Positions 39,901 through 48,547 of a DNA stretch of 64,000 nt are shown one piece after another. The DNA is taken from the NCBI RefSeq assembly GCF_000427805.1, contig NZ_ATYS01000001.1, positions 289,147 through 353,146 of the forward strand, given 5' to 3'. The position numbers were made by a program, and so were the translations under genes. Position 1 is the stretch's first letter, and each line of letters opens with the position of its first letter. This DNA is from Budvicia aquatica DSM 5075 = ATCC 35567 (GTDB lineage Bacteria > Pseudomonadota > Gammaproteobacteria > Enterobacterales > Enterobacteriaceae). The notes beneath the pieces were generated by a model. It did no database searches. It was not told the DNA's origin and worked only from the letters and a program-made list of their open reading frames with translations.

Positions 39901-40896
39901 ATGCCGCTACTCGATATTCGTAATCTGACCATTGAATTTATGACCTCTGACGGGCCGGTGAAAGCCGTTGACCGGGTCAGTTTGACATTAAATGAAGGTG
40001 AAATTCGCGGGCTGGTTGGTGAATCGGGCTCAGGTAAAAGTCTGATTGCGAAAGCCATTTGTGGCATCAGCAAAGATAACTGGCGGATTACCGCTGACCG
40101 TTTTCGCTTCAATGACATTGATGTGCTAAAGCTGACTCCCCGCCAGCGGCGTAAATTGGTTGGTCATAACGTTTCGATGATATTTCAGGAGCCGCAGTCT
40201 TGTCTGGATCCGTCAGAAAAGATAGGTCGTCAGATCGTTCAGGCTATTCCGGCATGGACCTATAAAGGCCGATGGTGGCAACGTTTTAATTGGCGTAAAC
40301 ACCGAGCCATTGAGCTGCTACACCGGGTCGGTATTAAAGATCATAAAGACATTATGGGCAGTTACCCCTACGAGATTACCGAAGGGGAATGTCAAAAAGT
40401 CATGATCGCCATTGCGCTGGCCAATCAACCCCGTTTATTAATTGCTGATGAACCTACTAATGCGATGGAACCTACCACTCAGGCCCAGATATTTCGCCTG
40501 TTGGCCAGAATGAATCAAAATAATAACACCACTATCTTGCTGATCAGTCATGACCTTCAGATGATGAGCCGTTGGGCTAACCGAATTAATGTGATGTATT
40601 GCGGGCAGACGGTAGAAAGCGCCGAATGTGATGACTTGCTTAATGCTCCCAACCACCCCTATACACAGGCGCTGATCCGTGCCATGCCCGACTTCGGACT
40701 GACGCTGCCACACAAAAGCAGGCTGAATACGCTGTCAGGTGTTATTCCCTCTTTAGAACATTTACCTATTGGCTGTCGTTTAGGCCCGCGCTGCCCCTAT
40801 GCGCAAAAGAAATGTATTGAAACGCCGCGCCTGCGGGACATTAAAGGCCATAAGTTTGCCTGCCACTTTCCTCTTAATATGGAGGATCCATCCTGA
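39901..40896 (+). CDS. sapD: peptide ABC transporter ATP-binding protein SapD
   Basis: The 331-residue ATPase has Walker [10 protein letters not shown] and Walker [13 protein letters not shown]. The C-terminal oligopeptide-transporter domain contains [14 protein letters not shown]. Its ABC signature reads ITEGECQKV instead of LSGGQ, a degenerate form also found in E. coli SapD. In E. coli SapD also supports Trk potassium uptake through ATP binding. It overlaps sapF by one base. Confidence 0.94.
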   Translation: MPLLDIRNLTIEFMTSDGPVKAVDRVSLTLNEGEIRGLVGESGSGKSLIAKAICGISKDNWRITADRFRFNDIDVLKLTPRQRRKLVGHNVSMIFQEPQSCLDPSEKIGRQIVQAIPAWTYKGRWWQRFNWRKHRAIELLHRVGIKDHKDIMGSYPYEITEGECQKVMIAIALANQPRLLIADEPTNAMEPTTQAQIFRLLARMNQNNNTTILLISHDLQMMSRWANRINVMYCGQTVESAECDDLLNAPNHPYTQALIRAMPDFGLTLPHKSRLNTLSGVIPSLEHLPIGCRLGPRCPYAQKKCIETPRLRDIKGHKFACHFPLNMEDPS

Positions 40897-41711
40897 TGGG
40901 CACAACCCTGCTTGAAGTGCGTAACTTATCTAAAACCTTCCGCTACCGGACGGGGTTGTTTCGCCCTCATGAGTTAGAAGCGGTAAAACCGGTTAGCTTT
41001 ATGCTGCGTGAACGCCAGACGTTAGCCATTATTGGTGAAAATGGCTCAGGTAAGTCTACGCTGGCGAAAATGATCTCCGGTATGATTAAGCCAACCTCCG
41101 GCGATATCACCATTGATGACCATAAGCTGGAGTTCGGCGATTACGGATATCGTAGTCAGCATATTCGGATGATATTTCAGGATCCGAATACTTCGTTTAA
41201 CCCTCGTCAACGTATCGGGCAACTGTTGGATATTCCATTAAAGCTCAATACCGATTTGGAAGCGTCTGAAAGGGAAAAACAGATAAATCTGACGCTACGT
41301 CAGGTTGGATTATTGCCCGACCATGCCTATTATTATCCTCAGATGCTGGCTTCAGGCCAGAAGCAGCGGGTAGCGCTGGCGCGAGCATTAATATTGCAGC
41401 CGAAAATAATTGTTGCTGATGAGGCCTTAGCCTCGCTGGATATGTCCATGCGTTCACAGCTGGTGAACTTAATGATGGAATTACAAGAAAAACACGGCAT
41501 CTCTTACATCTATGTAAGCCAGCATTTAGGGATGATTAAGCACATCAGCGATCAAATGTTAGTTATGCATAATGGCGAAGTGGTTGAGCGTGGTAATACC
41601 GCTGAGGTGATAGCCTCTCCGCTACATGATATTACCCGTAGAATGATTGCCAGCCACTTTACCGAGGCACTTACTGCCGATCACTGGCGAAAAGATATTA
41701 CCGATATTTAA
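40896..41711 (+). CDS. sapF: peptide ABC transporter ATP-binding protein SapF
   Basis: The 271-residue ATPase has Walker A GENGSGKST, signature LASGQKQRVALARAL and Walker B IIVADEALASLD. The second D-loop residues and the lack of a long C-terminal tail match SapF. It is the last gene of sapABCDF. The 9-bp hairpin at 41736-41765 lies behind it, without a T tract, so readthrough to fabI is possible. Confidence 0.94.
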   Translation: MGTTLLEVRNLSKTFRYRTGLFRPHELEAVKPVSFMLRERQTLAIIGENGSGKSTLAKMISGMIKPTSGDITIDDHKLEFGDYGYRSQHIRMIFQDPNTSFNPRQRIGQLLDIPLKLNTDLEASEREKQINLTLRQVGLLPDHAYYYPQMLASGQKQRVALARALILQPKIIVADEALASLDMSMRSQLVNLMMELQEKHGISYIYVSQHLGMIKHISDQMLVMHNGEVVERGNTAEVIASPLHDITRRMIASHFTEALTADHWRKDITDI

Positions 41712-41735
41712 TGGCGCACTATCAGGCCAATAAAA

Positions 41736-41765
41736 CGTAAGTGAATGTGCTGTTTATCACTTACG
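41736..41765 (+). terminator. weak hairpin behind sapF
   Basis: The stem CGTAAGTGA/TCACTTACG has a 12-base loop but no T tract. Confidence 0.4.
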
Positions 41766-41818
41766 GATACTCACTGATCGGAGCAGCACGACAAGGTTCA
41801 CCATATTTTGCTGATGCA

Positions 41819-41827
41819 TGATAGAAT
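41819..41827 (+). promoter_or_regulatory. extended -10 promoter of fabI
   Basis: TGATAGAAT is an extended -10 element (TG-N-TAGAAT) about 75 bases before the fabI start. No strong -35 box is visible. Confidence 0.45.
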
Positions 41828-41901
41828 CGCTCCGTTTTTTTAACAGCGGCTATTCCGGAATTATTCCGACGGTCGCTCTATTTACTACAAGGATTATAGC
41901 T

Positions 41902-42693
41902 ATGGGTTTTCTAACCGGTAAGCGTATTCTGGTTACTGGCGTAGCCAGCAATCGTTCTATTGCCTTCGGCATCGCTCAGGCGATGAAACGCGAAGGAGCC
42001 GAGCTGGCTTTAACGTATCAGAATGAAAGACTGAAATCTCGCGTAGAAGGTTTCGCTGCAGAATTAGGTTCAACAATCGTACTTCCTTGTGATGTTGCCG
42101 AAGACGCAAGCATTACAGACCTGTTTACTGAGTTAGCAAAAGTATGGCCTAAGTTTGACGGATTTGTTCATTCAATTGGTTTTGCCCCGGGCGACCAGTT
42201 AGATGGCGACTATGTGAATGCCGTTACCCGTGAAGGCTTTAACATTGCTCATGACATCAGCTCTTATAGCTTTGTTGCGATGGCAAAAGCTTGCCGTAGC
42301 ATGTTAAACCCTAACTCAGCGCTGTTAACCCTATCTTATTTAGGTGCAGAGCGTGCTATCCCTAACTATAACGTTATGGGTCTGGCAAAAGCCTCTTTAG
42401 AAGCTAACGTTCGTTATATGGCGAATGCGATGGGCCCTGAAGGCGTCCGTGTGAATGCAATCTCTGCTGGCCCAATCCGTACGCTCGCGGCTTCCGGCAT
42501 CAAAGACTTTAAAAAGATGCTTGCTCACTGCGAAGCCGTTACCCCTATTCGCCGTACCGTGACTATCGAAGATGTTGGTAACTCAGCAGCCTTCCTGTGT
42601 TCAGATCTTTCTGCAGGTATCAGCGGTGAAATCGTACACGTTGATGGCGGATTCAGCATCGCGGCAATGAACGAGCTAGAACTGAAAGACTAA
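41902..42693 (+). CDS. fabI: enoyl-[acyl-carrier-protein] reductase (NADH) FabI
   Basis: FabI catalyses the last reduction of each fatty-acid elongation cycle and is the triclosan target. The 263-residue protein has the atypical SDR active site Tyr146, Tyr156 and Lys163 (NYNVMGLAK) and the inhibitor-contact residues Gly93 and Met159 in wild-type form. I chose ATG 41902 ([13 protein letters not shown]), with AAGGA 9 bases upstream; 28 upstream codons in frame are untranslated leader. It lies behind sapF as in E. coli. Confidence 0.96.
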   Translation: MGFLTGKRILVTGVASNRSIAFGIAQAMKREGAELALTYQNERLKSRVEGFAAELGSTIVLPCDVAEDASITDLFTELAKVWPKFDGFVHSIGFAPGDQLDGDYVNAVTREGFNIAHDISSYSFVAMAKACRSMLNPNSALLTLSYLGAERAIPNYNVMGLAKASLEANVRYMANAMGPEGVRVNAISAGPIRTLAASGIKDFKKMLAHCEAVTPIRRTVTIEDVGNSAAFLCSDLSAGISGEIVHVDGGFSIAAMNELELKD

Positions 42694-42716
42694 GTTTGGA
42701 TTAAGTCTGAATGACA

Positions 42717-42756
42717 TTAGGCTTACGACAGTTAATCTGCGTAAGCCTAAATTTTT
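42717..42756 (+). terminator. terminator of fabI
   Basis: The 11-bp stem TTAGGCTTACG/CGTAAGCCTAA is followed by ATTTTTAA. Confidence 0.88.
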
Positions 42757-42789
42757 AACTCATGTTATTTCGAGCAGTGATACTTTAGA

Positions 42790-43074
42790 TTATAAATAGC
42801 GGCACAAATAAGCCGTGCACTCACAAACCTGTACGCTAAACTCACTTTTTCCCGGTATCTGGAACGTCTCCCCAACACCAAACACCGTCCACTCGGTTGA
42901 GCCTGGTAATAATACTTTCAGTGCCCCACTGATGACCTTCATTTCTTCCGGTTGTGCAGTACTAAAGTTGTACTCTCCCGCCTCCATCACACCCACGCTT
43001 GAACGGCCAATACTTCCGTTTTCAAAACCAATCGATTTTACTTTTCCTGCAAAGTATTCATTTACATTGAGCAT
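42790..43074 (-). CDS. ppnP: pyrimidine/purine nucleoside phosphorylase PpnP
   Basis: The 94-residue cupin-fold enzyme (formerly YaiE, UPF0345) splits nucleosides with phosphate. It has the motifs [35 protein letters not shown] and the C-terminal YLCRYL. Length and sequence equal E. coli PpnP. In E. coli it is near proC, not fabI, so its position here differs. AGGTG precedes the start. It is monocistronic. Confidence 0.92.
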   Translation of the reverse strand: MLNVNEYFAGKVKSIGFENGSIGRSSVGVMEAGEYNFSTAQPEEMKVISGALKVLLPGSTEWTVFGVGETFQIPGKSEFSVQVCECTAYLCRYL

Positions 43075-43116
43075 AGTTTGGCACCTGATATGAGTGATAA
43101 AAACAGAATTAGTCTA

Positions 43117-43190
43117 CCCGTCATACTTCAAGCTGCATCTTTGTTGGCTGCGCTCTCTTGCCAGCGCGATGCAACTCGAATTATTTAGGG
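43117..43190. repeat. ERIC-like intergenic repeat, internally deleted
   Basis: The left end CCGTCATACTTCAAG and right end ACTCGAATTATTTAGGG match the ends of the enterobacterial ERIC/IRU element, and the inner TTGGCTGCGCTC also fits. The ends form imperfect inverted repeats. The full element is about 127 bp; here the central segment with the ERIC primer region is missing, leaving about 74 bp. Confidence 0.75.
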
Positions 43191-43339
43191 GATATATTAG
43201 GAATATCAGCCGATTAATGTCACGCATAAAACGTCAGTATGTGAGCCAGAGCTTAATATTCTGTCTCTATTGTATTTTTGTTAACCACTACTGCGATATT
43301 TCTTATACCAAAATGCACGACAGGCTTGCCCCCGCAGGC

Positions 43340-43370
43340 GGTTTTGTGTAAAACATTCCCTCACAAAACC
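43340..43370 (+). promoter_or_regulatory. hairpin in the rnb leader
   Basis: A 9-bp stem GGTTTTGTG/CACAAAACC has a 13-base loop and lies 29 bases upstream of the rnb start. No T tract follows. It could influence mRNA stability or translation of rnb. Confidence 0.5.
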
Positions 43371-43399
43371 ACTCACTCATTCATGACTCTCCGGAATTT

Positions 43400-45346
43400 A
43401 TGTTTCAAGACAATCCGCTGCTCGCTCAGCTAAAACAGCAACTCCATGCTACAACTCCCCGAGTTGAGGGCGTAGTTAAAGGAACTGAAAAAGGCTTTGG
43501 TTTCTTAGAGGTCGATAGTCAAAAAAGTTACTTTATTCCGCCTCCGGGCATGAAAAAAGTGATGCACGGTGACAAAATTACCGCCAGCGTTCACACCGAG
43601 AAAGATCGCGAATTAGTTGAGCCTGAAACGCTGATTGAGCCCTTTCTTACCCGCTTTATCGGGCGAATACAGAAGAAAGGCGAACGTTTATTTATTACGC
43701 CCGACCATCCTTTACTTAAAGACGCCTATCCCTGCAAACCTGATGCATCACTAACTCATCAATTTGCTCAGGGTGACTGGGTGGTGGCCGAAATGAACGG
43801 CCATCCGCTCAACGGTGATAAAGGATTTCATGCAAAAATCACCCAATTTATCACTTATGGCGATGACCATTTAGCCCCCTGGTGGGTGACGTTGTCACGT
43901 CACCAACTGGAGCGAGAAGCCCCTGAATGGGTACCGACTGAGATTCAAGATGAGGGAATAACCCGTCTGGATCTGACTTCGCTAAACTTTGTCACTATTG
44001 ATAGTGAATCTACCGAAGATATGGATGATGCCCTGTATGTTGAACAACAGGACAATGATGGGCTGAAACTGACTATTGCTATCGCCGATCCTACCGCCTA
44101 CGTCACTGCCGATAGTGAGCTTGACCAAATCGCGTTAAAGCGCGCATTTACCAATTACTTGCCGGGCTTTAACATTCCAATGTTGCCACGTGAACTGTCA
44201 GATAACCTCTGCTCTTTACGTCCTAATGAGCGCCGTCCTGCACTGGTTTGTCAGGTAATTATCGCGCCAGATGGTTCATTAGCTGCAGACATTGAATTTT
44301 TTAGCGCTTGGGTCATGTCTAAAGCCAAGCTGGACTATGAAAAACTCTCTGATTGGCTGGAAGGCAATAGCCAAAGCTGGCAGCCGGAAAATGAGGCTAT
44401 CGCCCAACAGATTAAGCTATTGCATCAGGTTGCGCTGCGTCGGATTGAATGGCGAACCCAACACGCGCTGGTGTTTAAAGACCGCCCGGATTATCGTTTT
44501 GTTTTAGGTGAGAAAGGCGAAGTTCTGGATATCGTGACCGAGCATCGCCGGATAGCCAATCGAATTGTAGAAGAATCGATGATTACCGCTAATATTTGTG
44601 CAGCTACGGTGTTAACTGAACGCTTAGGTTATGGAATATTTAACGTTCATGCCGGTTTTGACCCGACGCTGGTTGAACAAGCTATTGCCGTATTGCAAAG
44701 TAACCATGCTGAATTCGATGCCGAAAAACTTCTGACGCTGGAAGGCTTTTGTGAACTGCGCCGCTTCCTTGATGCACAGCCAACCTCTTATTTAGACAGC
44801 CGAGTTCGCAAACATCAGACCTATGCAGAAGTCAGCGCTAAGCCGGCACCTCATTTTGGTTTGGGTTTGAAAGCTTATGCGACCTGGACATCACCTATCC
44901 GTAAGTACGGTGATATGGTTAACCATCGGCTGTTAAAAGCCCTGATTCACGGCCAGCCATCATCAGCCCCTGACGATGCCATTCTACAGCCGCTGGCCGA
45001 TCGCCGTCGTTTTAACCGCATGGCTGAACGTGATGTCGGTGATTGGCTATATGCTCGCTTTTTAGAACATAACGCCGGGACCGATACTCGCTATCACGCT
45101 GAAATTATGGATGTCTCTCGTGGCGGAATGCGTATTAAGCTGCTGGATAACGGCGCAATTGCTTTTATTCCTGCGCCATTTATTCACCCCGTTCGTGATG
45201 AGTTAGTCTGCAGCGCAGATACCGGCAGCATTTTAATTAATGGTGAAGTGGCTTATCGCCAGGGTGACGTTCTCGATGTCACTATTGCCGAGGTTCGTAT
45301 GGAAACTCGCAGTATTATTGCCCGCCCGGCCCCGTCTCTTTCTTAG
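43400..45346 (+). CDS. rnb: exoribonuclease II (RNase II)
   Basis: RNase II degrades single-stranded RNA 3' to 5' to mononucleotides. The 648-residue protein has two N-terminal cold-shock domains (about 1-85 and 86-170), the RNB catalytic domain with Asp201, Asp207, Asp209 and Asp210 ([15 protein letters not shown]), and a C-terminal S1 domain (about 560-640). Residue numbers equal those of the E. coli enzyme. Only a weak ribosome-binding site (CCGGAA) lies before ATG 43400. A terminator follows. Confidence 0.96.
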   Translation: MFQDNPLLAQLKQQLHATTPRVEGVVKGTEKGFGFLEVDSQKSYFIPPPGMKKVMHGDKITASVHTEKDRELVEPETLIEPFLTRFIGRIQKKGERLFITPDHPLLKDAYPCKPDASLTHQFAQGDWVVAEMNGHPLNGDKGFHAKITQFITYGDDHLAPWWVTLSRHQLEREAPEWVPTEIQDEGITRLDLTSLNFVTIDSESTEDMDDALYVEQQDNDGLKLTIAIADPTAYVTADSELDQIALKRAFTNYLPGFNIPMLPRELSDNLCSLRPNERRPALVCQVIIAPDGSLAADIEFFSAWVMSKAKLDYEKLSDWLEGNSQSWQPENEAIAQQIKLLHQVALRRIEWRTQHALVFKDRPDYRFVLGEKGEVLDIVTEHRRIANRIVEESMITANICAATVLTERLGYGIFNVHAGFDPTLVEQAIAVLQSNHAEFDAEKLLTLEGFCELRRFLDAQPTSYLDSRVRKHQTYAEVSAKPAPHFGLGLKAYATWTSPIRKYGDMVNHRLLKALIHGQPSSAPDDAILQPLADRRRFNRMAERDVGDWLYARFLEHNAGTDTRYHAEIMDVSRGGMRIKLLDNGAIAFIPAPFIHPVRDELVCSADTGSILINGEVAYRQGDVLDVTIAEVRMETRSIIARPAPSLS

Positions 45347-45358
45347 TCTATAATCAAT

Positions 45359-45397
45359 AGTGCGTTCTGTTTCCGTCAGGTTCTGAACGCACTTTTC
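45359..45397 (+). terminator. terminator of rnb
   Basis: The 9-bp stem AGTGCGTTC/GAACGCACT (45359-45367/45385-45393) is followed by TTTT. Confidence 0.8.
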
Positions 45398-45507
45398 ACG
45401 CCTATATTACCTCTGCACACAATTTATTATTCTTTATCCCAGTGGCTAAAGAGGTTATAACAACAATTGGGTTTCATTATTGATATTGGCATACAGGAAA
45501 TTTATCT

Positions 45508-45759
45508 ATGACTATTACTTCTCTAAGCGTAAGAATCCCTGCTGAGATTAAAGCCAAACTGAAAGCTCAGGCAGAAAAAAATGATCACTCAATGAATGCA
45601 GAAATTATCAAGCGTCTGGAAGAGAGCTTTAACCTGCCTCCGCTGACGGCTAAGCCGATACAATCAGACAGCATCGAACTCCCGGTTAAAGACGTGACAA
45701 GAATAAAGAAAGTGCTCAAAAAAGCGGTAAAAGAATTAACAAAGAAAGAAAATAAATAA
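45508..45759 (+). CDS. Arc-type ribbon-helix-helix DNA-binding protein
   Basis: The 83-residue protein starts with a ribbon-helix-helix fold: beta strand TSLSVRIPAEIKAKL, helix A KAQAEKNDHS and helix B MNAEIIKRLEESF. It resembles Arc/MetJ-type regulators common on phages and plasmids. The C-terminal 35 residues are lysine rich (VTRIKKVLKKAVKELTKKENK) and may add DNA contacts or disorder. No partner toxin is visible. The target is unknown. The weak upstream site ACAGGA lies about 13 bases before the ATG. Confidence 0.75.
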   Translation: MTITSLSVRIPAEIKAKLKAQAEKNDHSMNAEIIKRLEESFNLPPLTAKPIQSDSIELPVKDVTRIKKVLKKAVKELTKKENK

Positions 45760-45904
45760 TCAGACCTTAGGTTTACAGATTGATAAAACAGCTAATTGGC
45801 TCATTTTTAGTGTTATTACCGCAACCAAAGAACAAGTAATTAAAGTCACCAAGAAAGTGGCAAACGAAAAAATAGAGGCCGGGCGTCGAATAAGTCAGCC
45901 TTAG
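45740..45904 (+). pseudogene. open frame without start codon behind the Arc-type gene, possible remnant
   Basis: A frame different from that of the Arc-type gene is open from about 45740 to TAG 45902-45904. It reads like a real protein (DKTANWLIFSVITATKEQ and VTKKVANEKIEAG). It has no ATG, GTG or TTG start. It could be the displaced C-terminus of a longer gene or simply a chance frame. Confidence 0.3.
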
Positions 45905-45954
45905 TGCCCTTTTATTACCTGCTGAGTATGGATTTATCGATATTCAAGCGTAAA

Positions 45955-45979
45955 AAAAACCCGCTAAGGCGGGTTTTTG
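45955..45979. terminator. bidirectional terminator behind the first csp gene
   Basis: The perfect stem AAAAACCCGC/GCGGGTTTTT has a TAAG loop and works on both strands. Confidence 0.9.
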
Positions 45980-46014
45980 ACAACAAAAATAAGTTACATG
46001 TAATTTGTTATCAA

Positions 46015-46224
46015 TTACAGAGCAACAACTTCCGCTGCAGATGGGCCACGTGGGCTATCTTGAATTGAGAATTCAACATGTTGGCCTTCAGCCAAAGTTT
46101 TGAAACCATTACTTGCGATTGCAGAGAAATGTACGAATACATCTTTGCTGCCGTCGGTTGGAGTGATGAAACCAAAACCTTTACTTTCGTTGAACCACTT
46201 AACGTGACCAGTTTTCTTAGACAT
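46015..46224 (-). CDS. cold-shock domain protein (CspC/CspE type), first copy
   Basis: The 69-residue single-stranded nucleic-acid chaperone has intact RNP1 (KGFGFI) and RNP2 (VFVHF) motifs and the CspE-like ending [20 protein letters not shown] lies before the ATG. Its leader shares conserved blocks with the csp gene at 52899. Csp members are too alike to assign C or E by sequence alone. Confidence 0.93.
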   Translation of the reverse strand: MSKKTGHVKWFNESKGFGFITPTDGSKDVFVHFSAIASNGFKTLAEGQHVEFSIQDSPRGPSAAEVVAL

Positions 46225-46246
46225 TACAAGAATTCCTATTGGATGT

Positions 46247-46311
46247 TTAACCTGCCATAAGGCACGAAAGGCCGGTTGTACTTCAGTTATTACTTATGTA
46301 GGCACTAAGAA
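46247..46311 (-). promoter_or_regulatory. conserved csp leader block, copy A
   Basis: Two short blocks, 46247-46259 (13 of 13 identical) and 46289-46311 (22 of 23 identical), recur in the same order upstream of the csp gene at 52899. They lie in the untranslated leader, where cspA-family mRNAs form temperature-responsive structure. Confidence 0.55.
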
Positions 46312-46690
46312 AAGATCCGAGAAGATGTTATCAAACGAAAACGCCTAACCGTGGAACTATGTTATTCAAAATGACTGACTTAAAGTAGCTGTGTTTAACA
46401 GGCCAAAATCATTACCGCATATTCGATAAGTTATGGCAAGGTGTTTTCTTTAAGGAAATAAAAAGTTAGATCGGGTGCACATATTTAAATTTTTTATTTT
46501 TAATAGAAACGGTTTAGCAGAATAAATATTCTAATTCTTCACCGTTTTATATTATTACCACCCCTAAATGAGACGACAATTCCATTAATTATCCTTATCA
46601 AACTGATGGGAAATGCAATACTTCTTATTAGATGGTAAAATAACCTAAGGCTTCATTATAAGTAATTCTCTTTCAGGTTAAGTTATCACC
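46312..46690. other. gap between the first csp leader and the metalloprotease gene
   Basis: It probably contains the csp promoter (leftward) and the promoter of the metalloprotease gene. A nested hairpin (46507-46547; outer AAACGGT/ACCGTTT, inner AGAAT/ATTCT) followed by TTATATTA is the only visible structure. No ORF is supported. Confidence 0.4.
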
Positions 46691-47194
46691 GTGGACTCAC
46701 TAAACTATCTTACCGGTTATCCGGAAAACCTACGCCAACAGGTCTCAGAGCTCATCAAGCAACAAAAGCTAGGATCAATATTATTATCTCGCTATCCAAC
46801 ACCTCACGGTTATACAACCGACAAAATGTTATATCAATTCACCAGTGAATTAAAAAACGAATATATGAAGAATGCTCAGCAGGTCAGTAAAGTCTGCTAC
46901 GATAATAAGATTCATGTCATAAAACATGCATTAGGAATGCATACCGCCATCTCAAGAATTCAGGGTGGCAAATTAAAGGCCAAAGCAGAAATTAGAATAG
47001 CAAACGTATTCAAACTGTCGGCTGAACCATTATTACGCATGATTGTTGTACATGAGTTGGCACATTTAAAAGAGAAAAATCACAATAAGACATTCTACAA
47101 TCTATGTTGCCATATGGAACCAAACTATCATCAGCTAGAATTTGATACCCGATTGTATCTTACCTATCTGGATAAATTTGGTTCCCTTTATTGA
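46691..47194 (+). CDS. YgjP-like (DUF45/M48-type) zinc metallopeptidase-domain protein
   Basis: The 167-residue cytosolic protein has the zinc-binding helix VVHELAHLKEKNHNKTFY (HExxH with a downstream H near KEKNH). Its C-terminus CCHMEPNYHQLEFDTRLYLTYL is typical of gammaproteobacterial YgjP-like proteins. The family is annotated as peptidase or nucleotide pyrophosphatase, so the reaction is unsettled. The start is GTG 46691 with no clear ribosome-binding site; the next internal ATG would remove conserved residues. It is monocistronic. Confidence 0.78.
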   Translation: MDSLNYLTGYPENLRQQVSELIKQQKLGSILLSRYPTPHGYTTDKMLYQFTSELKNEYMKNAQQVSKVCYDNKIHVIKHALGMHTAISRIQGGKLKAKAEIRIANVFKLSAEPLLRMIVVHELAHLKEKNHNKTFYNLCCHMEPNYHQLEFDTRLYLTYLDKFGSLY

Positions 47195-47221
47195 TAATCG
47201 TATGATTAGAACAATAGCCGG

Positions 47222-47404
47222 CTATTCTTCATTGTCGTCATCAAACTTCACGACAACACGTTCTCCGGTATGATTAGCCCGAATTTCTTGTGCCACTAGA
47301 GCAATAGCTTCCCCGCTGCTCATCCCTTCAGACATCAGTTTATGGATGCGTTCTACAGCTTCTTGCTGTTCTTCGTGGCGAAGTGCTGGTGTGCCGATAG
47401 TCAT
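47222..47404 (-). CDS. yoaH: UPF0181 family protein YoaH
   Basis: The 60-residue protein has the motif [35 protein letters not shown] and an acidic tail. It corresponds to E. coli YoaH, of unknown function. In E. coli yoaH is divergent from pabB-nudL; here nudL follows directly and pabB is missing. Confidence 0.9.
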   Translation of the reverse strand: MTIGTPALRHEEQQEAVERIHKLMSEGMSSGEAIALVAQEIRANHTGERVVVKFDDDNEE

Positions 47405-47583
47405 ATAAACCTGCTGTTAACAATAGGGTTGCAACAATCTAGCGCGTCCTGTGCGACTTAACGCTAATAATAGATCCTTTATTTCTCTTTCATAGTATAA
47501 CCTAATAGCCATGCTGGTGTATTAACTCATCGGTGACACTTTATCGACGGTTCACTGACTACAACTTCTTTTAACGGTTTACC

Positions 47584-48168
47584 ATGAGCGATTCAATCAA
47601 TCAGTTTATCCAACGTTTTCAGCTACAGTTGCCACCCTGCGCTCCGGTATTAAAGCAAAGCCGCAAAGCCGCGGTTTTAATTCCTATTATTTGCCATCAA
47701 GAACCAACCCTGCTGTTAACCCGCCGTTCATCGCACTTACGAAAGCATCCCGGGCAGATAGCCTTTCCGGGCGGTGCCGCTGATATTGTCGATAGCTCTC
47801 TGGCAGAAACTGCGCTAAGAGAAGCCAAGGAAGAGGTAAATATAAACCCTGCTGCGGTCTCTATTATTGGTCAATTACCTGCGCTGGACAGCATTAGCGG
47901 CTTTCAGGTAACGCCTGTGATTGGCTTATTACCCTGCGAGTTAACATTTCAGGCAAATCTGGATGAGGTCGATACGCTGTTTGAAATACCATTAAGCTAT
48001 GCCCTGAATAGTAAAAACTACCATAGTATGGAAATGATTCGTCATGGGTATCCGCGTCGTATTTATTTTATGTTCTATGCCGGTCATCTGATCTGGGGCT
48101 TAACCGCGTCTATTTTATACCGGTTAACCACTCAGGTTAACGGCATGCTATATCCGGACAAACCCTAA
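47584..48168 (+). CDS. nudL: Nudix hydrolase NudL (CoA pyrophosphatase type)
   Basis: The 194-residue protein has the NuCoA signature LLTRRSSHLRKHPGQIAFPGG directly before a Nudix box (GAADIVDSSLAETALREAKEEV) with the metal-binding REAKEE. It probably splits coenzyme A or related pyrophosphates. It lies upstream of sdaA as in E. coli. A 7-bp hairpin overlaps its stop codon (48162-48179), without T tract. Confidence 0.9.
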   Translation: MSDSINQFIQRFQLQLPPCAPVLKQSRKAAVLIPIICHQEPTLLLTRRSSHLRKHPGQIAFPGGAADIVDSSLAETALREAKEEVNINPAAVSIIGQLPALDSISGFQVTPVIGLLPCELTFQANLDEVDTLFEIPLSYALNSKNYHSMEMIRHGYPRRIYFMFYAGHLIWGLTASILYRLTTQVNGMLYPDKP

Positions 48169-48179
48169 GCCCTTAGGGT

Positions 48180-48473
48180 GATAATCTTCACACTTTTCAC
48201 GCTGCCCGCCCCTTGAGTATCAAGAAAGCGATCTTTATTCGCATTATAACCGCGCTAATACACTATATTGTTAGCTGAATGAGATAGAAAAAGACTATAA
48301 TTAGCTTATGTTGCAAGATGAAGTTTCAGTCAATGGAATTAGGATGGTTCAATTGACTGATTAAGAAATGAACTTTTATTCAAGAGTAAATCATCTTAGC
48401 AAGCAATATTAAGTCAGTTCTCTATGGACGGTTATAGCGTATAGCGGATGACTTCAATTTATGAACCCTATTT
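48180..48473. other. gap upstream of sdaA
   Basis: About 300 bases without an ORF. It should contain the sdaA promoter. I see AT-rich stretches but no clear box pair. The structured part starts at 48474. Confidence 0.4.
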
Positions 48474-48510
48474 TTGACGGTTGTGCACAACAAAACGGCG
48501 CTACCGTCAA
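48474..48510. promoter_or_regulatory. nested palindromes in the sdaA leader
   Basis: An outer inverted repeat TTGACGGT/ACCGTCAA encloses a perfect 12-bp palindrome GTTGTGCACAAC (48480-48491). It ends 37 bases before the sdaA start. It could be a regulator site or an mRNA hairpin. E. coli sdaA is under Lrp control, but this is not an Lrp consensus. Confidence 0.45.
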
Positions 48511-48547
48511 TAAATGAAGCAAGTTCAAGCATACTGAGGAGTTTTAT

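Noticed and set aside
40377..40396. Broken ABC signature in SapD (ITEGECQKV)
   Set aside because: The same degenerate motif is found in E. coli SapD as I remember it, so it is normal for this subunit.
43094..43351. 85-codon frame upstream of rnb
   Set aside because: It runs through the ERIC-like repeat and the GC-rich leader; no ribosome-binding site and no protein-like pattern.
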